A stretch of 12,492 bases of DNA from NCBI GenBank assembly GCA_937901915.1, contig CALGUD010000167.1, positions 1 through 12,492 on the forward strand, in the 5' to 3' direction. This document shows, piece after piece, positions 1 to 6,422 of the stretch. The stretch's first letter is position 1; the number at the start of each line of letters is the position of its first letter. The notes below the pieces were generated by a model. That model was not told where the DNA came from, did no database searches, and saw only the letters and a program-made list of their open reading frames with translations. The position numbers and the translations under genes were made by a program. The stretch is from an uncultured Flavobacteriaceae bacterium (GTDB taxonomy: Bacteria > Bacteroidota > Bacteroidia > Flavobacteriales > Flavobacteriaceae).

Positions 1-1106
1 AACAACTCAATGGCAATATAGATTATCAGTTCTTTTGTGGGATTGATTTGGGAAGCACTCGCCTTACGAATTATAAAATTGTGAGTGAAATTCGCTGTGA
101 ATTATCCAAAAAGTTAGATATAGATAAAGTTCAACAAGTATTTTTTGACTACTGGTCACCTCAGATCAAAGACAAGCACAGCATTGTAATGGACGCAACC
201 TGTTATGAGAGTGAAGTAAGATACCCTACCAACGAGAAGCTTTTATGGGAATCTGTAGCGTGGAGTTATGGTCAGCTAAAAACTATTTGTAAAGCCTTAA
301 GAATAAAAACCCCTCGAACTAAATATTTGAAATGGAAAAAGCGTCATATATCCTACAGTAAAATGCGTCGTAAGACTAAGGTAAAGCGTATAAGGCTTAC
401 CCGGAGTCTTCTCTTGCTCCTTGATAAAATAAATGGAGAATTGGACAAACTAGAAAAACAGCACCACCTCCAAATGCCAAAAAAGTATTACCAGCGAAGA
501 GCAACAGTTAAGAAAATTTACCAGCAACAAGAACAGTTATTCCACACAGGTATAAAACCAAAAGGACGTATTGTAAGTATTGGCAAGGGTTATCTTCGTC
601 CAATTGTACGGGGAAAAGAAATAAAACCTGTAGAGTTTGGAGCTAAGGTCAATAAATATCAGGTTGACGGCATTAACTTCATTGAACATTTAAGCTTCAA
701 TGCCTTTCATGAAGGCAATCGGTTCCAAGACACAATTTTCAAAGCACAACGCCTTAGCAAGACAAAAACAAAATTGGCCGGGGCGGATGCTATCTATGCC
801 ACCAACAAAAATAGGAGGTTTGCTTCCAGAAATGCTATAATGACCGATTTTAAAAGAAAGGGAAGGGCGGGCAAGCATGAGAAGCAGCGAAAACAGCTGG
901 CAACTATGATTACCAAAGAAAGGGCAACTCGTTTAGAGGGTAGTTTTGGAAAAGAAAAAGAGCACTATCATCTTAAAAAGATCAAGGCGCGAACCAAAGC
1001 TACTGAAACCCTTTGGATTTTCTTTGGGATCCATACCGCTAACGCCTTAGAGATTGGAAGGAGAATGTACCAGGAAAAAGAAAACCGGCTCCTTAAAGCA
1101 GGATAA
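1..1106 (+). CDS. IS5/IS1182-type DDE transposase, 5' end outside window
   Basis: Cut-and-paste transposase of an insertion sequence. The reading frame is open from base 3 to the TAA at 1104-1106, so the gene begins before the window; the TTG at 48 is only an internal codon, and upstream codons read QLNGNIDYQFFCGIDLG. The 352 residues counted from that TTG hold the RNase-H-fold DDE residues: D49 in VMDATCYES, followed by the family-typical RYPTNEKLLWES; D247 in GADAIYATNKNRRF; and E298 in RLEGSFGKEKEHYHL. A lysine/arginine-rich insert lies between the first and second acidic residues. No frameshift or internal stop is seen, so the visible part looks intact. The right terminal inverted repeat should lie in 1107-1200 but cannot be defined without the left end. 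Family placement is from remembered motifs; IS5 versus IS1182 grouping is not settled here. Confidence 0.85.
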   Translation, partial: QLNGNIDYQFFCGIDLGSTRLTNYKIVSEIRCELSKKLDIDKVQQVFFDYWSPQIKDKHSIVMDATCYESEVRYPTNEKLLWESVAWSYGQLKTICKALRIKTPRTKYLKWKKRHISYSKMRRKTKVKRIRLTRSLLLLLDKINGELDKLEKQHHLQMPKKYYQRRATVKKIYQQQEQLFHTGIKPKGRIVSIGKGYLRPIVRGKEIKPVEFGAKVNKYQVDGINFIEHLSFNAFHEGNRFQDTIFKAQRLSKTKTKLAGADAIYATNKNRRFASRNAIMTDFKRKGRAGKHEKQRKQLATMITKERATRLEGSFGKEKEHYHLKKIKARTKATETLWIFFGIHTANALEIGRRMYQEKENRLLKAG

Positions 1107-1205
1107 CAAATTGAGACTTCAAAAACAGCAAGGGATACCTATGTCCAATTGGCAACAAAACTTCCAATTTTACAATTAATAACACCGAAGTTATAGACTA
1201 AAAAT

Positions 1206-1246
1206 AAAAAAGCACCCATAAAATTTATTTTTGAATGCTTTTTTTT
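1206..1246. terminator. Candidate bidirectional terminator
   Basis: AAAAAAGCA (1206-1214) pairs with TGCTTTTTT (1236-1244), and an inner stem AAAAT/ATTTT (1220-1224 with 1227-1231) can form inside the loop. A run of eight T follows on the plus strand, and ATTTTT follows when read on the minus strand. It lies between the convergent transposase and GH5 genes, so it could stop both. The stem is AT-rich, so its strength is uncertain. Confidence 0.55.
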
Positions 1247-1296
1247 AATATGTATCCTAAAAACGGCTTACTCCTGAAACTGCCTAATTCATTTCA

Positions 1297-2532
1297 TTAA
1301 GGGCCATCCAGTACATCGATTATACGATCCATATGTGCCGAAGGTTCCCTATCTGTTGTAGTGGCATTCTCACTCCATGAAGGCGACACCATATTCATGG
1401 TAGAGCCACCATCGCCGTTCCATGCCCAGCCCAATACAGGCCAACCCAAATCATCACGTGCATGTTCTACAATGGCAAGCCAGTCTGCACCATCTTCTTC
1501 AGCTAAATTGAGGTCGGCATCATGCCCAAATTCACCCACTATACAGGGCCTTCCGGTAGCTTCAAGCTGGTCTAAATCTCCAGGCTCCAGAGGTCTGCCT
1601 TCAGGAGCATAATATGCATTTTCGTAAAAATGTGCCGATAAAATAATGTTCTGATCCGTAATCATAGGCGAGGCATCTGCGGCAACTTTTGCATTTTGCC
1701 CATAACCCGGCACATCAATGATAATAAGACCGCTATAAACACCTCTCACTCTCTCAATAGCTTCATTATATGCTGCAGCATAAGCACTGGCTGTAAGATT
1801 GTGACTTCCCCATTCATTTGCCATATTGATTACAAACGGCCCGGTTTCTCTTAATTCAGCGTAATTTTCAACCCACCAATCTGCGCCCTGTGTAAGGTTT
1901 TCAACTATATCGGTTCCTAACCCTCCTCCGTTATTATCATGATAAGTAGCAATTACTGTTAAACCTATATCCTGAGCTCCCTGCAACCATGTTTTAGTTA
2001 TTTCTATATCTACAAAGGGTTCAATTTCTATGCGGATTGTGGTAATTGCAGGATAATCGTCCATTAAATCCCAACTTATAGGTGGGTTTCCGCTGTTGTA
2101 ATAAGAGGGTTGCAGGTTTACCCCGTTACCAATCTGATCAAAGGTGATATTCCCTGTGCCATCTACCGGACAACCATTTAAAGGTATCGTGCCTGCTTCA
2201 TCCGGACAATCATCAATGGAGTCGGGTATGCCGTCACCATCACTATCCGGTTCAGGGCAACCGTTAAATTCCACTGTTCCTGGTTCATCCGGACAGTCAT
2301 CATTCTCGTTCAGTATGCCATCATTGTCATTATCGTTCTGTGGACACCCGTTGTTACTCCCAGGGCCGGGAGTAGTAATACAATCATCGTCAAAGTCTAC
2401 TATACCATCCCCATCTGTATCCTTTTGTCCTGGTAATTGGTCATCATTACTACCTCCGCAGTTTATAAAGAGTGCAGTTAAAACCAACAGGAAAAATAAA
2501 CTTGCTTTTTTTGATTGCATTGTGAATTTCAT
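1297..2532 (-). CDS. Surface lipoprotein with type-3 calcium repeats and a GH5 (mannanase/cellulase-like) domain
   Basis: Probable secreted, lipid-anchored endo-beta-glycanase of 411 residues. Residues 1-24 form a lipoprotein signal with lipobox LFIN before C25. Residues 38-122 hold three acidic DxDxDG repeats of 29-residue period (C51/C80/C109 and GCP at 62, 91 and 120), the thrombospondin type-3 pattern that binds calcium and acts as a rigid stalk. The rest is a GH5-like TIM barrel: R167 (RIEI), H198 (TYHDN), acid/base E240 in INMANEWG, SAHFY near 299-303, nucleophile E334 in CIVGEFG, then GWAWNGDGG. The spread of motifs recalls the GH5 mannanase group, but the substrate is inferred. Both catalytic acids are present. 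ATG at 2532 is taken as the start; a second ATG four codons in would also keep the signal. There is no SusC/SusD pair or other carbohydrate gene in the window, so it looks like a stand-alone gene with its own promoter. Confidence 0.88.
   Translation of the reverse strand: MKFTMQSKKASLFFLLVLTALFINCGGSNDDQLPGQKDTDGDGIVDFDDDCITTPGPGSNNGCPQNDNDNDGILNENDDCPDEPGTVEFNGCPEPDSDGDGIPDSIDDCPDEAGTIPLNGCPVDGTGNITFDQIGNGVNLQPSYYNSGNPPISWDLMDDYPAITTIRIEIEPFVDIEITKTWLQGAQDIGLTVIATYHDNNGGGLGTDIVENLTQGADWWVENYAELRETGPFVINMANEWGSHNLTASAYAAAYNEAIERVRGVYSGLIIIDVPGYGQNAKVAADASPMITDQNIILSAHFYENAYYAPEGRPLEPGDLDQLEATGRPCIVGEFGHDADLNLAEEDGADWLAIVEHARDDLGWPVLGWAWNGDGGSTMNMVSPSWSENATTTDREPSAHMDRIIDVLDGP
2167..2421 (-). 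repeat. 87-bp coding repeats of the type-3 calcium stalk
   Basis: Three successive 29-codon units inside the GH5 lipoprotein gene encode DxDxDG...DDC...GCP. The last two are closest (DDCPDEPGTVEFNGCPE and DDCPDEAGTIPLNGCPV). The repetition also creates long open frames on the other strand that are not genes. Unit number could vary by recombination or slippage. Confidence 0.75.
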
Positions 2533-2575
2533 CTCAAACAGTTTAGGTAAATAGAAATCAGTTTGGTTAGTCAGT

Positions 2576-2583
2576 CAAATATA
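2576..2583 (-). promoter_or_regulatory. Candidate -7 promoter box for the GH5 gene
   Basis: Read on the minus strand this is TATATTTG, an exact match to the Bacteroidota -7 consensus TAnnTTTG. It would start transcription roughly 35-40 bases before the ATG at 2532. No good -33 TTG is seen at the usual distance; that region is occupied by a palindrome at 2603-2640. Confidence 0.5.
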
Positions 2584-2602
2584 GTACGCAGAGCTGAAGA
2601 GG

Positions 2603-2640
2603 GATAATATTATTTTACGAGTTCGTAATATTATATTATC
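2603..2640. promoter_or_regulatory. 38-bp near-palindrome upstream of the GH5 gene
   Basis: Arms GATAATATTATTTTACGA (2603-2620) and TCGTAATATTATATTATC (2623-2640) match at 16 of 18 positions around a two-base centre, GT. It begins about 19 bases upstream of the GH5 -7 box, where a -33 element or regulator would sit. It is separate from the fadE terminator at 2661-2701 and has no T-run of its own. The best reading is an operator for a dimeric regulator; a transcript hairpin is the alternative. Confidence 0.5.
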
Positions 2641-2660
2641 AATTATAGAATTCAGTTATC

Positions 2661-2701
2661 TAAAATAAAAAAAGCTGATTAAATTTAATCAATCAGCTTT
2701 T
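2661..2701 (-). terminator. Intrinsic terminator of the beta-oxidation operon
   Basis: A perfect 11-bp stem, AAAAGCTGATT (2670-2680) with AATCAGCTTTT (2691-2701), starts 21 bases past the fadE stop codon. In the minus-strand transcript it is followed by a U-rich tail (TTTTTTTATTTTA). The inner GATTAAATTTAATC (2677-2690) is itself a perfect 14-base palindrome, so an alternative fold exists. Position, strand and tail all fit Rho-independent termination after fadE. Confidence 0.85.
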
Positions 2702-2722
2702 AGACTAGAAGTTCTAAGTAGC

Positions 2723-4534
2723 TTAAAAACAATACTTATTTTCTGCTGCTAATTTATCAGCTATGCTATTACGCAAAGCAATCACATTTGGCATGTTTGA
2801 GTACTTGGTAAAACGTTTAAGCCCCATGAGCATCATACGCTGTTCATCACCTTCAGTAAAAGATATGATGGCTTCTTTTCCTTTGGAAGCAATTATATCT
2901 ACGGAATTGTAGAGGTACAACTGCGACATAGCTATTTGAGCTTTTACATTATCTTCTCCTTTATTTTTAGCCATTTTTTCTGTCCTGAGGATGGTAGATT
3001 CTGCCATATAAATTTCAATAAGAATGTCAGCTGCACACAGCATGAGTTGTTGATGTTCTTCAAGACCAGGACCATACTTTTGTACTGCAGCACCTGCCAC
3101 CATAAGGAATACTTTTTTAAGTTTGGCAAGCATTTCTTTTTCTTCTGAAAGCAACTCCGAATAATCCGGAGTGTCAAATGAAGGAATTCCCATAAGTTCA
3201 TCCTTTACAGCAGTTGCAGGGCCTAAAAGGTCAACATGTCCTTTCATGGCCTTTTTAACCATCATCCCGACAGCTAGCAATCTGTTAATTTCATTGGTTC
3301 CCTCATAAATCCTGGCAATACGTGCATCTCTCCATGCCGATTCCATCGGTGCATCAGCTGAAAAGCCCATGCCTCCGAAAATCTGGATACCCTCATCTGT
3401 TGTATTTTGCACATCTTCTGATACAGCCACTTTTAATATAGAACACTCAACTGCATATTCTTCCACACCTTTAAGTTCGGCTTCTTCATGTGAATTGCCT
3501 TCCGATTGGCGAATGGCGATCCTGTTTTCTATATCTTTTGCAGCCCTGTATGAAGCAGACTCACCCGCATATACATTGGTTGCCATATTGGCGAGTTTGG
3601 CTTTAATGGCACCAAAGTTTACAATGGCTGTGTTAAACTGAACACGCTCATTTGCATATTTTACTGATTCAGTGATGGTTCTACGTTGTGCATCGAGACA
3701 AGCGGCTGCAAGCTTTATTCTGCCTATATTCAATACATTTAATGCGATTTTGAATCCGTTACCCCTTTCAGATAACATATTTTCTACTGGTACTTTGGTC
3801 TCACTAAAGAAAACCTGGCGGGTAGAGGAGGAGTGAATACCGAGTTTGTGTTCCTCTTCACCCAATGTGATCCCGTTAGGGTTTTCAGCATCATATTCTA
3901 CAATAAAACCTGTGAGGTTTTTATCATCTTCTATTCTTGCAAAAACAATAAACAGGCTTGCAAAACCGGCATTTGATATCCACATTTTTTGTCCGCTTAT
4001 GAGGTAATGTTTACCATCATCTGTTAAAACAGCTTTGGTTTTGCCTGAGTTAGCATCACTTCCTGCCCCGGGTTCAGTAAGGCAGTAAGCACCAAACCAT
4101 TCACCGGTAGCTAGTTTTGGGACATACTTTTTCTTTTGTTCTTCCGTACCATAAAGTACAATAGGCATTGTGCCTATACCCGTATGGGCGCCGTAAGCTG
4201 TACTAAACGAACCACTTGTGCCGGAAATATAATCACATACGAGCATGGTAGAAACAAATCCCATTCCCAAACCTTCATATTCGGTAGGAACAGAAACACC
4301 TGTAAATCCCATTTCCGAAGCCTTACGCATCATTTCTTCCGTAAATGCGTAATCTTTCTTTTCAAACCGGGCTTTATTGGGCCATAGCTCACGGTCAACA
4401 AACTCAGTAACCGCTTCTTTCATCATTAATTGCTCCTCCGAAAAGTCTTCCGGGGTAAAAACATCTTCACAGTTTGTTTCTTTCACGAGGAACTGGCCAC
4501 CTCTTAGTATTTGTTTGTTGATTGTTGTACTCAT
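2723..4534 (-). CDS. fadE: Acyl-CoA dehydrogenase, long form (FadE-like)
   Basis: FAD-dependent acyl-CoA dehydrogenase, first oxidation step of beta-oxidation (acyl-CoA to trans-2-enoyl-CoA), expected in the cytoplasm with electrons passed to ETF. Of 603 residues, about 30-430 are the usual core: YCLTEPGAGSD (150-160), KMWISNAGF (183-191), GIQIFGGMGFS (382-392), and IYEGTNEINR (409-418), where E411 is the catalytic base. Residues about 430-603 are the extra C-terminal helical region seen in the very-long-chain/ACAD9 and Bacillus FadE type, so length fits that branch rather than the roughly 380-residue short forms. It is the last gene of the marR-fadN-fadA-fadE unit and is followed directly by a terminator. 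Its separation from fadA by a four-helix-bundle cassette is unusual. ATG at 4534 follows an AT-rich leader with no Shine-Dalgarno. Long-chain preference is inferred. Confidence 0.95.
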   Translation of the reverse strand: MSTTINKQILRGGQFLVKETNCEDVFTPEDFSEEQLMMKEAVTEFVDRELWPNKARFEKKDYAFTEEMMRKASEMGFTGVSVPTEYEGLGMGFVSTMLVCDYISGTSGSFSTAYGAHTGIGTMPIVLYGTEEQKKKYVPKLATGEWFGAYCLTEPGAGSDANSGKTKAVLTDDGKHYLISGQKMWISNAGFASLFIVFARIEDDKNLTGFIVEYDAENPNGITLGEEEHKLGIHSSSTRQVFFSETKVPVENMLSERGNGFKIALNVLNIGRIKLAAACLDAQRRTITESVKYANERVQFNTAIVNFGAIKAKLANMATNVYAGESASYRAAKDIENRIAIRQSEGNSHEEAELKGVEEYAVECSILKVAVSEDVQNTTDEGIQIFGGMGFSADAPMESAWRDARIARIYEGTNEINRLLAVGMMVKKAMKGHVDLLGPATAVKDELMGIPSFDTPDYSELLSEEKEMLAKLKKVFLMVAGAAVQKYGPGLEEHQQLMLCAADILIEIYMAESTILRTEKMAKNKGEDNVKAQIAMSQLYLYNSVDIIASKGKEAIISFTEGDEQRMMLMGLKRFTKYSNMPNVIALRNSIADKLAAENKYCF

Positions 4535-4581
4535 AATTATAATTTTTAAGATTTAAGAGTCAAGGCATATGACTTAAGAGC

Positions 4582-4616
4582 CAAGACACAAGACGCAAGA
4601 CACAAGACACAAGACT
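4582..4616. repeat. Five tandem CAAGACN heptamers
   Basis: Five back-to-back seven-base units, CAAGAC plus A, G, A, A and T, run from 4582 to 4616. The last unit overlaps the stop codon (4615-4617, CTA on plus) of the four-helix-bundle gene. More degenerate relatives (AAGAGTC, AAGAGC) extend left to about 4550. Similar units occur at 5010-5023 and, in the opposite orientation, at 5141-5169. Confidence 0.85.
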
Positions 4617-4974
4617 ATTTCAATTTATCTTGAAATCCTGAAATCATTTTTTGTAATTTTTGAATTTTATCTTCTAAATTTTTAAATTCTTCGTCAGGGA
4701 TATATTTTTGATTATAAGCTACTATTAATTGGGTTTCCCATTCAAAAGCTGAGCCTAAACTGTCTTCCAGGTATTTATTAAAATGTTTGTTTGAATTCTT
4801 ACTGCTACCTTCAGCTATGTTTGAAGGAATTGAAACAGAACATCTGATTAATTGTGATGTCAGATTGAATTGTTCTTCTTTTGGAAAAGAATTCCTGGTC
4901 ATTTTATATGTTTCCGAAACCAAAATCATTGCTTCCTGCCAAATTTTAAGTTTTTTAAAATTATGCTTAGCCAT
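4615..4974 (-). CDS. Four-helix-bundle protein (S23/IVP family)
   Basis: Small 119-residue, all-helical protein of the family first known from 23S rRNA intervening sequences; it shares its fold with the Avd accessory proteins of diversity-generating retroelements. Its molecular role is unknown. Recognisable are FKKLKIWQEAM (6-16), FPKEEQFNLTSQLIR (30-44), the hallmark VSIPSNIAEGS (47-57), and a final charged helix (EEFKNLEDKIQKLQKM). Usual RR in the third motif is IR here. Length is normal for the family and the frame is clean. It sits between fadA and fadE in the same direction, so it would be transcribed with the operon, but nothing links it to fatty-acid metabolism. Heptamer repeats flank it and reach into its stop codon, and a broken copy lies just upstream, which suggests it came as a cassette. 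Confidence 0.88.
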   Translation of the reverse strand: MAKHNFKKLKIWQEAMILVSETYKMTRNSFPKEEQFNLTSQLIRCSVSIPSNIAEGSSKNSNKHFNKYLEDSLGSAFEWETQLIVAYNQKYIPDEEFKNLEDKIQKLQKMISGFQDKLK

Positions 4975-5009
4975 TATTTGAATTTTTTAAGACTTAAGAC
5001 TTAGAGATT

Positions 5010-5023
5010 CAAGACGCAAGACT
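5010..5023. repeat. Two CAAGACN heptamers between intact and decayed copies
   Basis: CAAGACG (5010-5016) and CAAGACT (5017-5023) have the same orientation as the array at 4582-4616. They are preceded by looser AAGACTTAAGACTTAGAG sequence (4990-5006). They mark the junction between the intact four-helix-bundle gene and its relic. Confidence 0.75.
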
Positions 5024-5026
5024 AAG

Positions 5027-5137
5027 TTAGTTTATTTGAAATCCTGAAATATGTTTTTGATTATAAGCCATTATTAATTTGGTTTCCCGTTCAATCTCAT
5101 CTTATTAATATTTATTAAAATGTTTGTTTATGCACAG
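5027..5137 (-). pseudogene. Decayed second copy of the four-helix-bundle gene
   Basis: Three blocks match the intact gene in the same order: 5036-5050 equals 4630-4644 (15 of 15), 5051-5094 matches 4702-4745 (39 of 44 by eye), and 5109-5129 equals 4772-4792 (21 of 21). Between blocks one and two, 57 bases of the intact gene are absent. Between blocks two and three, 26 bases are replaced by 14. Read on the minus strand it gives NKHFNKY, two stops, then ERETKLIMAYNQK and HISGFQ, against NKHFNKY, EWETQLIVAYNQK and ISGFQ in the intact protein. The N-terminal half, including the SNIAEG motif, is missing, so this is a relic and not a gene. Confidence 0.85.
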
Positions 5138-5172
5138 TTAGTCTTGTTTTTTGTCTCTTAAAGTCTTGTATC
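5138..5172. repeat. Inverted heptamer units next to the fadA stop
   Basis: GTCTTGT at 5141-5147 and 5163-5169 is the reverse complement of ACAAGAC, so these units face those at 4582-4616 and 5010-5023. TTAGTCTTG (5138-5146) is the exact inverse of CAAGACTAA (5017-5025), bracketing the relic. The stretch runs directly into the fadA stop codon at 5173-5175. Confidence 0.7.
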
Positions 5173-6363
5173 TTACGAGAAAAACTCAAAAACCCCTGCA
5201 GCTCCCTGCCCGGTTCCTACACACATAGTGACCATACCATGTTTGCCTTGCATATTTCGTTTTCGCATTTCATCAAAAAGTTGAACTGATAACTTAGCTC
5301 CAGTACATCCTAATGGATGCCCCAAGGCTATAGCTCCGCCATTCACATTTACAATGTCCCTATTTAAATTGAGTTCCCTTATGACTGCTAGTGATTGAGA
5401 AGCAAAGGCTTCATTTAACTCAATCAACTCAAGGTCGTTTTGATTTAATCCGGCTAATTTTAGTGCTTTAGGAATGGCTTTTACCGGTCCAATGCCCATT
5501 ATCCTTGGCTCAACGCCTACAGCAGCATAATTAACTAAACGTGCAATAGGTTCCAGATTGAGTTCTTTCATCATTTCTTCACTCATAACCAATACAAATG
5601 CTGCACCATCACTCATTTGTGAAGAATTTCCTGCAGTTACACTTCCGTTAGCCGCAAATACAGGACGGAGTTTTGCCAGAACTTCTTTGGATGTATCTGC
5701 CCTTGGTCCCTCATCATTATCCACCGTATACTTGCGAGTTACCTTTTTGCCATTTTCATCTACATAAGTTTGTTCAATCGTAATAGGAACTATCTGGTCT
5801 TTGAATTTACCTTCCTTAATCGCGGCTAAAGCTTTCATGTGGGAATTATAAGCAAATTCATCCTGGTCTTCCCGTGAAACTTTGTATTGATTTGCTACGG
5901 CTTCCGCTGTTAATCCCATTCCCCAATAATAATCTTCGTTGCCCTCTTTTACTGCGGCGTAATCCGGTACCGGTTTATATCCACCCATAGGAATAAAACT
6001 CATGCTTTCAGCCCCTCCGGCTATAATACAATCTGCCATTCCGCTTTGTATTTTTGCGGTTGCAATGGCAATGGTTTCTAATCCGGATGCACAATAGCGG
6101 TTTACAGTTACGCCGGGAACGTCTTCAATTTTTAGTCCCATGAGCGAGATAAGACGTCCCATGTTTAAACCTTGTTCTGCCTCGGGCATTGCATTTCCAA
6201 CTATAACGTCATCAATGCGTTTTTTATCCAATTGGGGTACTTTGCTCAACAAATGTTCAATAGTTTCTGCAGCAAGTTCATCCGGCCTTTTAAACCTGAA
6301 TAACCCTTTTGGTGCTTTACCTACTGCTGTTCTGTATGCTTGTACTATGTATGCTGTTTTCAT
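5173..6363 (-). CDS. fadA: Acetyl-CoA C-acyltransferase (thiolase, FadA-like)
   Basis: Thiolase catalysing the last step of beta-oxidation: 3-ketoacyl-CoA plus CoA gives acetyl-CoA and a shortened acyl-CoA. The 396 residues match the usual length. Visible active-site residues are nucleophile C91 in NRYCASGLE, N317 in ELNEAF, H349 in GGAIALGHPLGCTGA, and C381 in MCVGTGQGAAG, all intact. It lies 59 bases downstream of fadN and would supply the thiolase subunit to the hydratase/dehydrogenase fusion. This is the fadN-fadA-fadE order known from Bacillus subtilis. A biosynthetic acetoacetyl-CoA thiolase has the same motifs, but the operon argues for the degradative role. ATG at 6363 has no Shine-Dalgarno. 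The fadN-fadA gap carries one more CTTGTATCTTG repeat (6404-6414). Confidence 0.95.
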   Translation of the reverse strand: MKTAYIVQAYRTAVGKAPKGLFRFKRPDELAAETIEHLLSKVPQLDKKRIDDVIVGNAMPEAEQGLNMGRLISLMGLKIEDVPGVTVNRYCASGLETIAIATAKIQSGMADCIIAGGAESMSFIPMGGYKPVPDYAAVKEGNEDYYWGMGLTAEAVANQYKVSREDQDEFAYNSHMKALAAIKEGKFKDQIVPITIEQTYVDENGKKVTRKYTVDNDEGPRADTSKEVLAKLRPVFAANGSVTAGNSSQMSDGAAFVLVMSEEMMKELNLEPIARLVNYAAVGVEPRIMGIGPVKAIPKALKLAGLNQNDLELIELNEAFASQSLAVIRELNLNRDIVNVNGGAIALGHPLGCTGAKLSVQLFDEMRKRNMQGKHGMVTMCVGTGQGAAGVFEFFS

Positions 6364-6403
6364 TTATTTTGAGATTTAATCAAGAGAAAATATAAACCTG
6401 ACA

Positions 6404-6414
6404 CTTGTATCTTG
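6404..6414. repeat. Single CTTGTATCTTG unit in the fadN-fadA gap
   Basis: CTTGTATCTTG here shares ten identical bases, CTTGTATCTT, with 5165-5174 just after fadA. It looks like an isolated member of the same CAAGA-type spacer repeat, in the same orientation as that copy. Confidence 0.45.
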
Positions 6415-6422
6415 TTCTTTAT

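Noticed and set aside
2144..2554. Long plus-strand open frame antisense to the GH5 gene, with a repetitive Ser/Pro/Gly protein
   Set aside because: It is the antisense of the type-3 repeats and signal peptide; the repetition comes from the 87-bp coding units on the minus strand.
2677..2690. Perfect palindrome GATTAAATTTAATC as an operator
   Set aside because: It is nested in the loop and stem of the fadE terminator, which explains it; no promoter is adjacent.
2944..3201. Second minus-strand frame inside fadE
   Set aside because: Out-of-frame shadow of a gene with intact motifs; its lysine/leucine-rich translation has no family resemblance.
4615..5137. Diversity-generating retroelement (Avd-like protein beside a relic repeat)
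   Set aside because: No reverse transcriptase or template/variable repeat pair; differences between the copies are deletions and mixed substitutions, not adenine-specific changes.
4582..5169. Possible CRISPR-like array from the repeated CAAGAC units
   Set aside because: Units are seven bases and directly abutting, with no spacers of even length and no cas genes.
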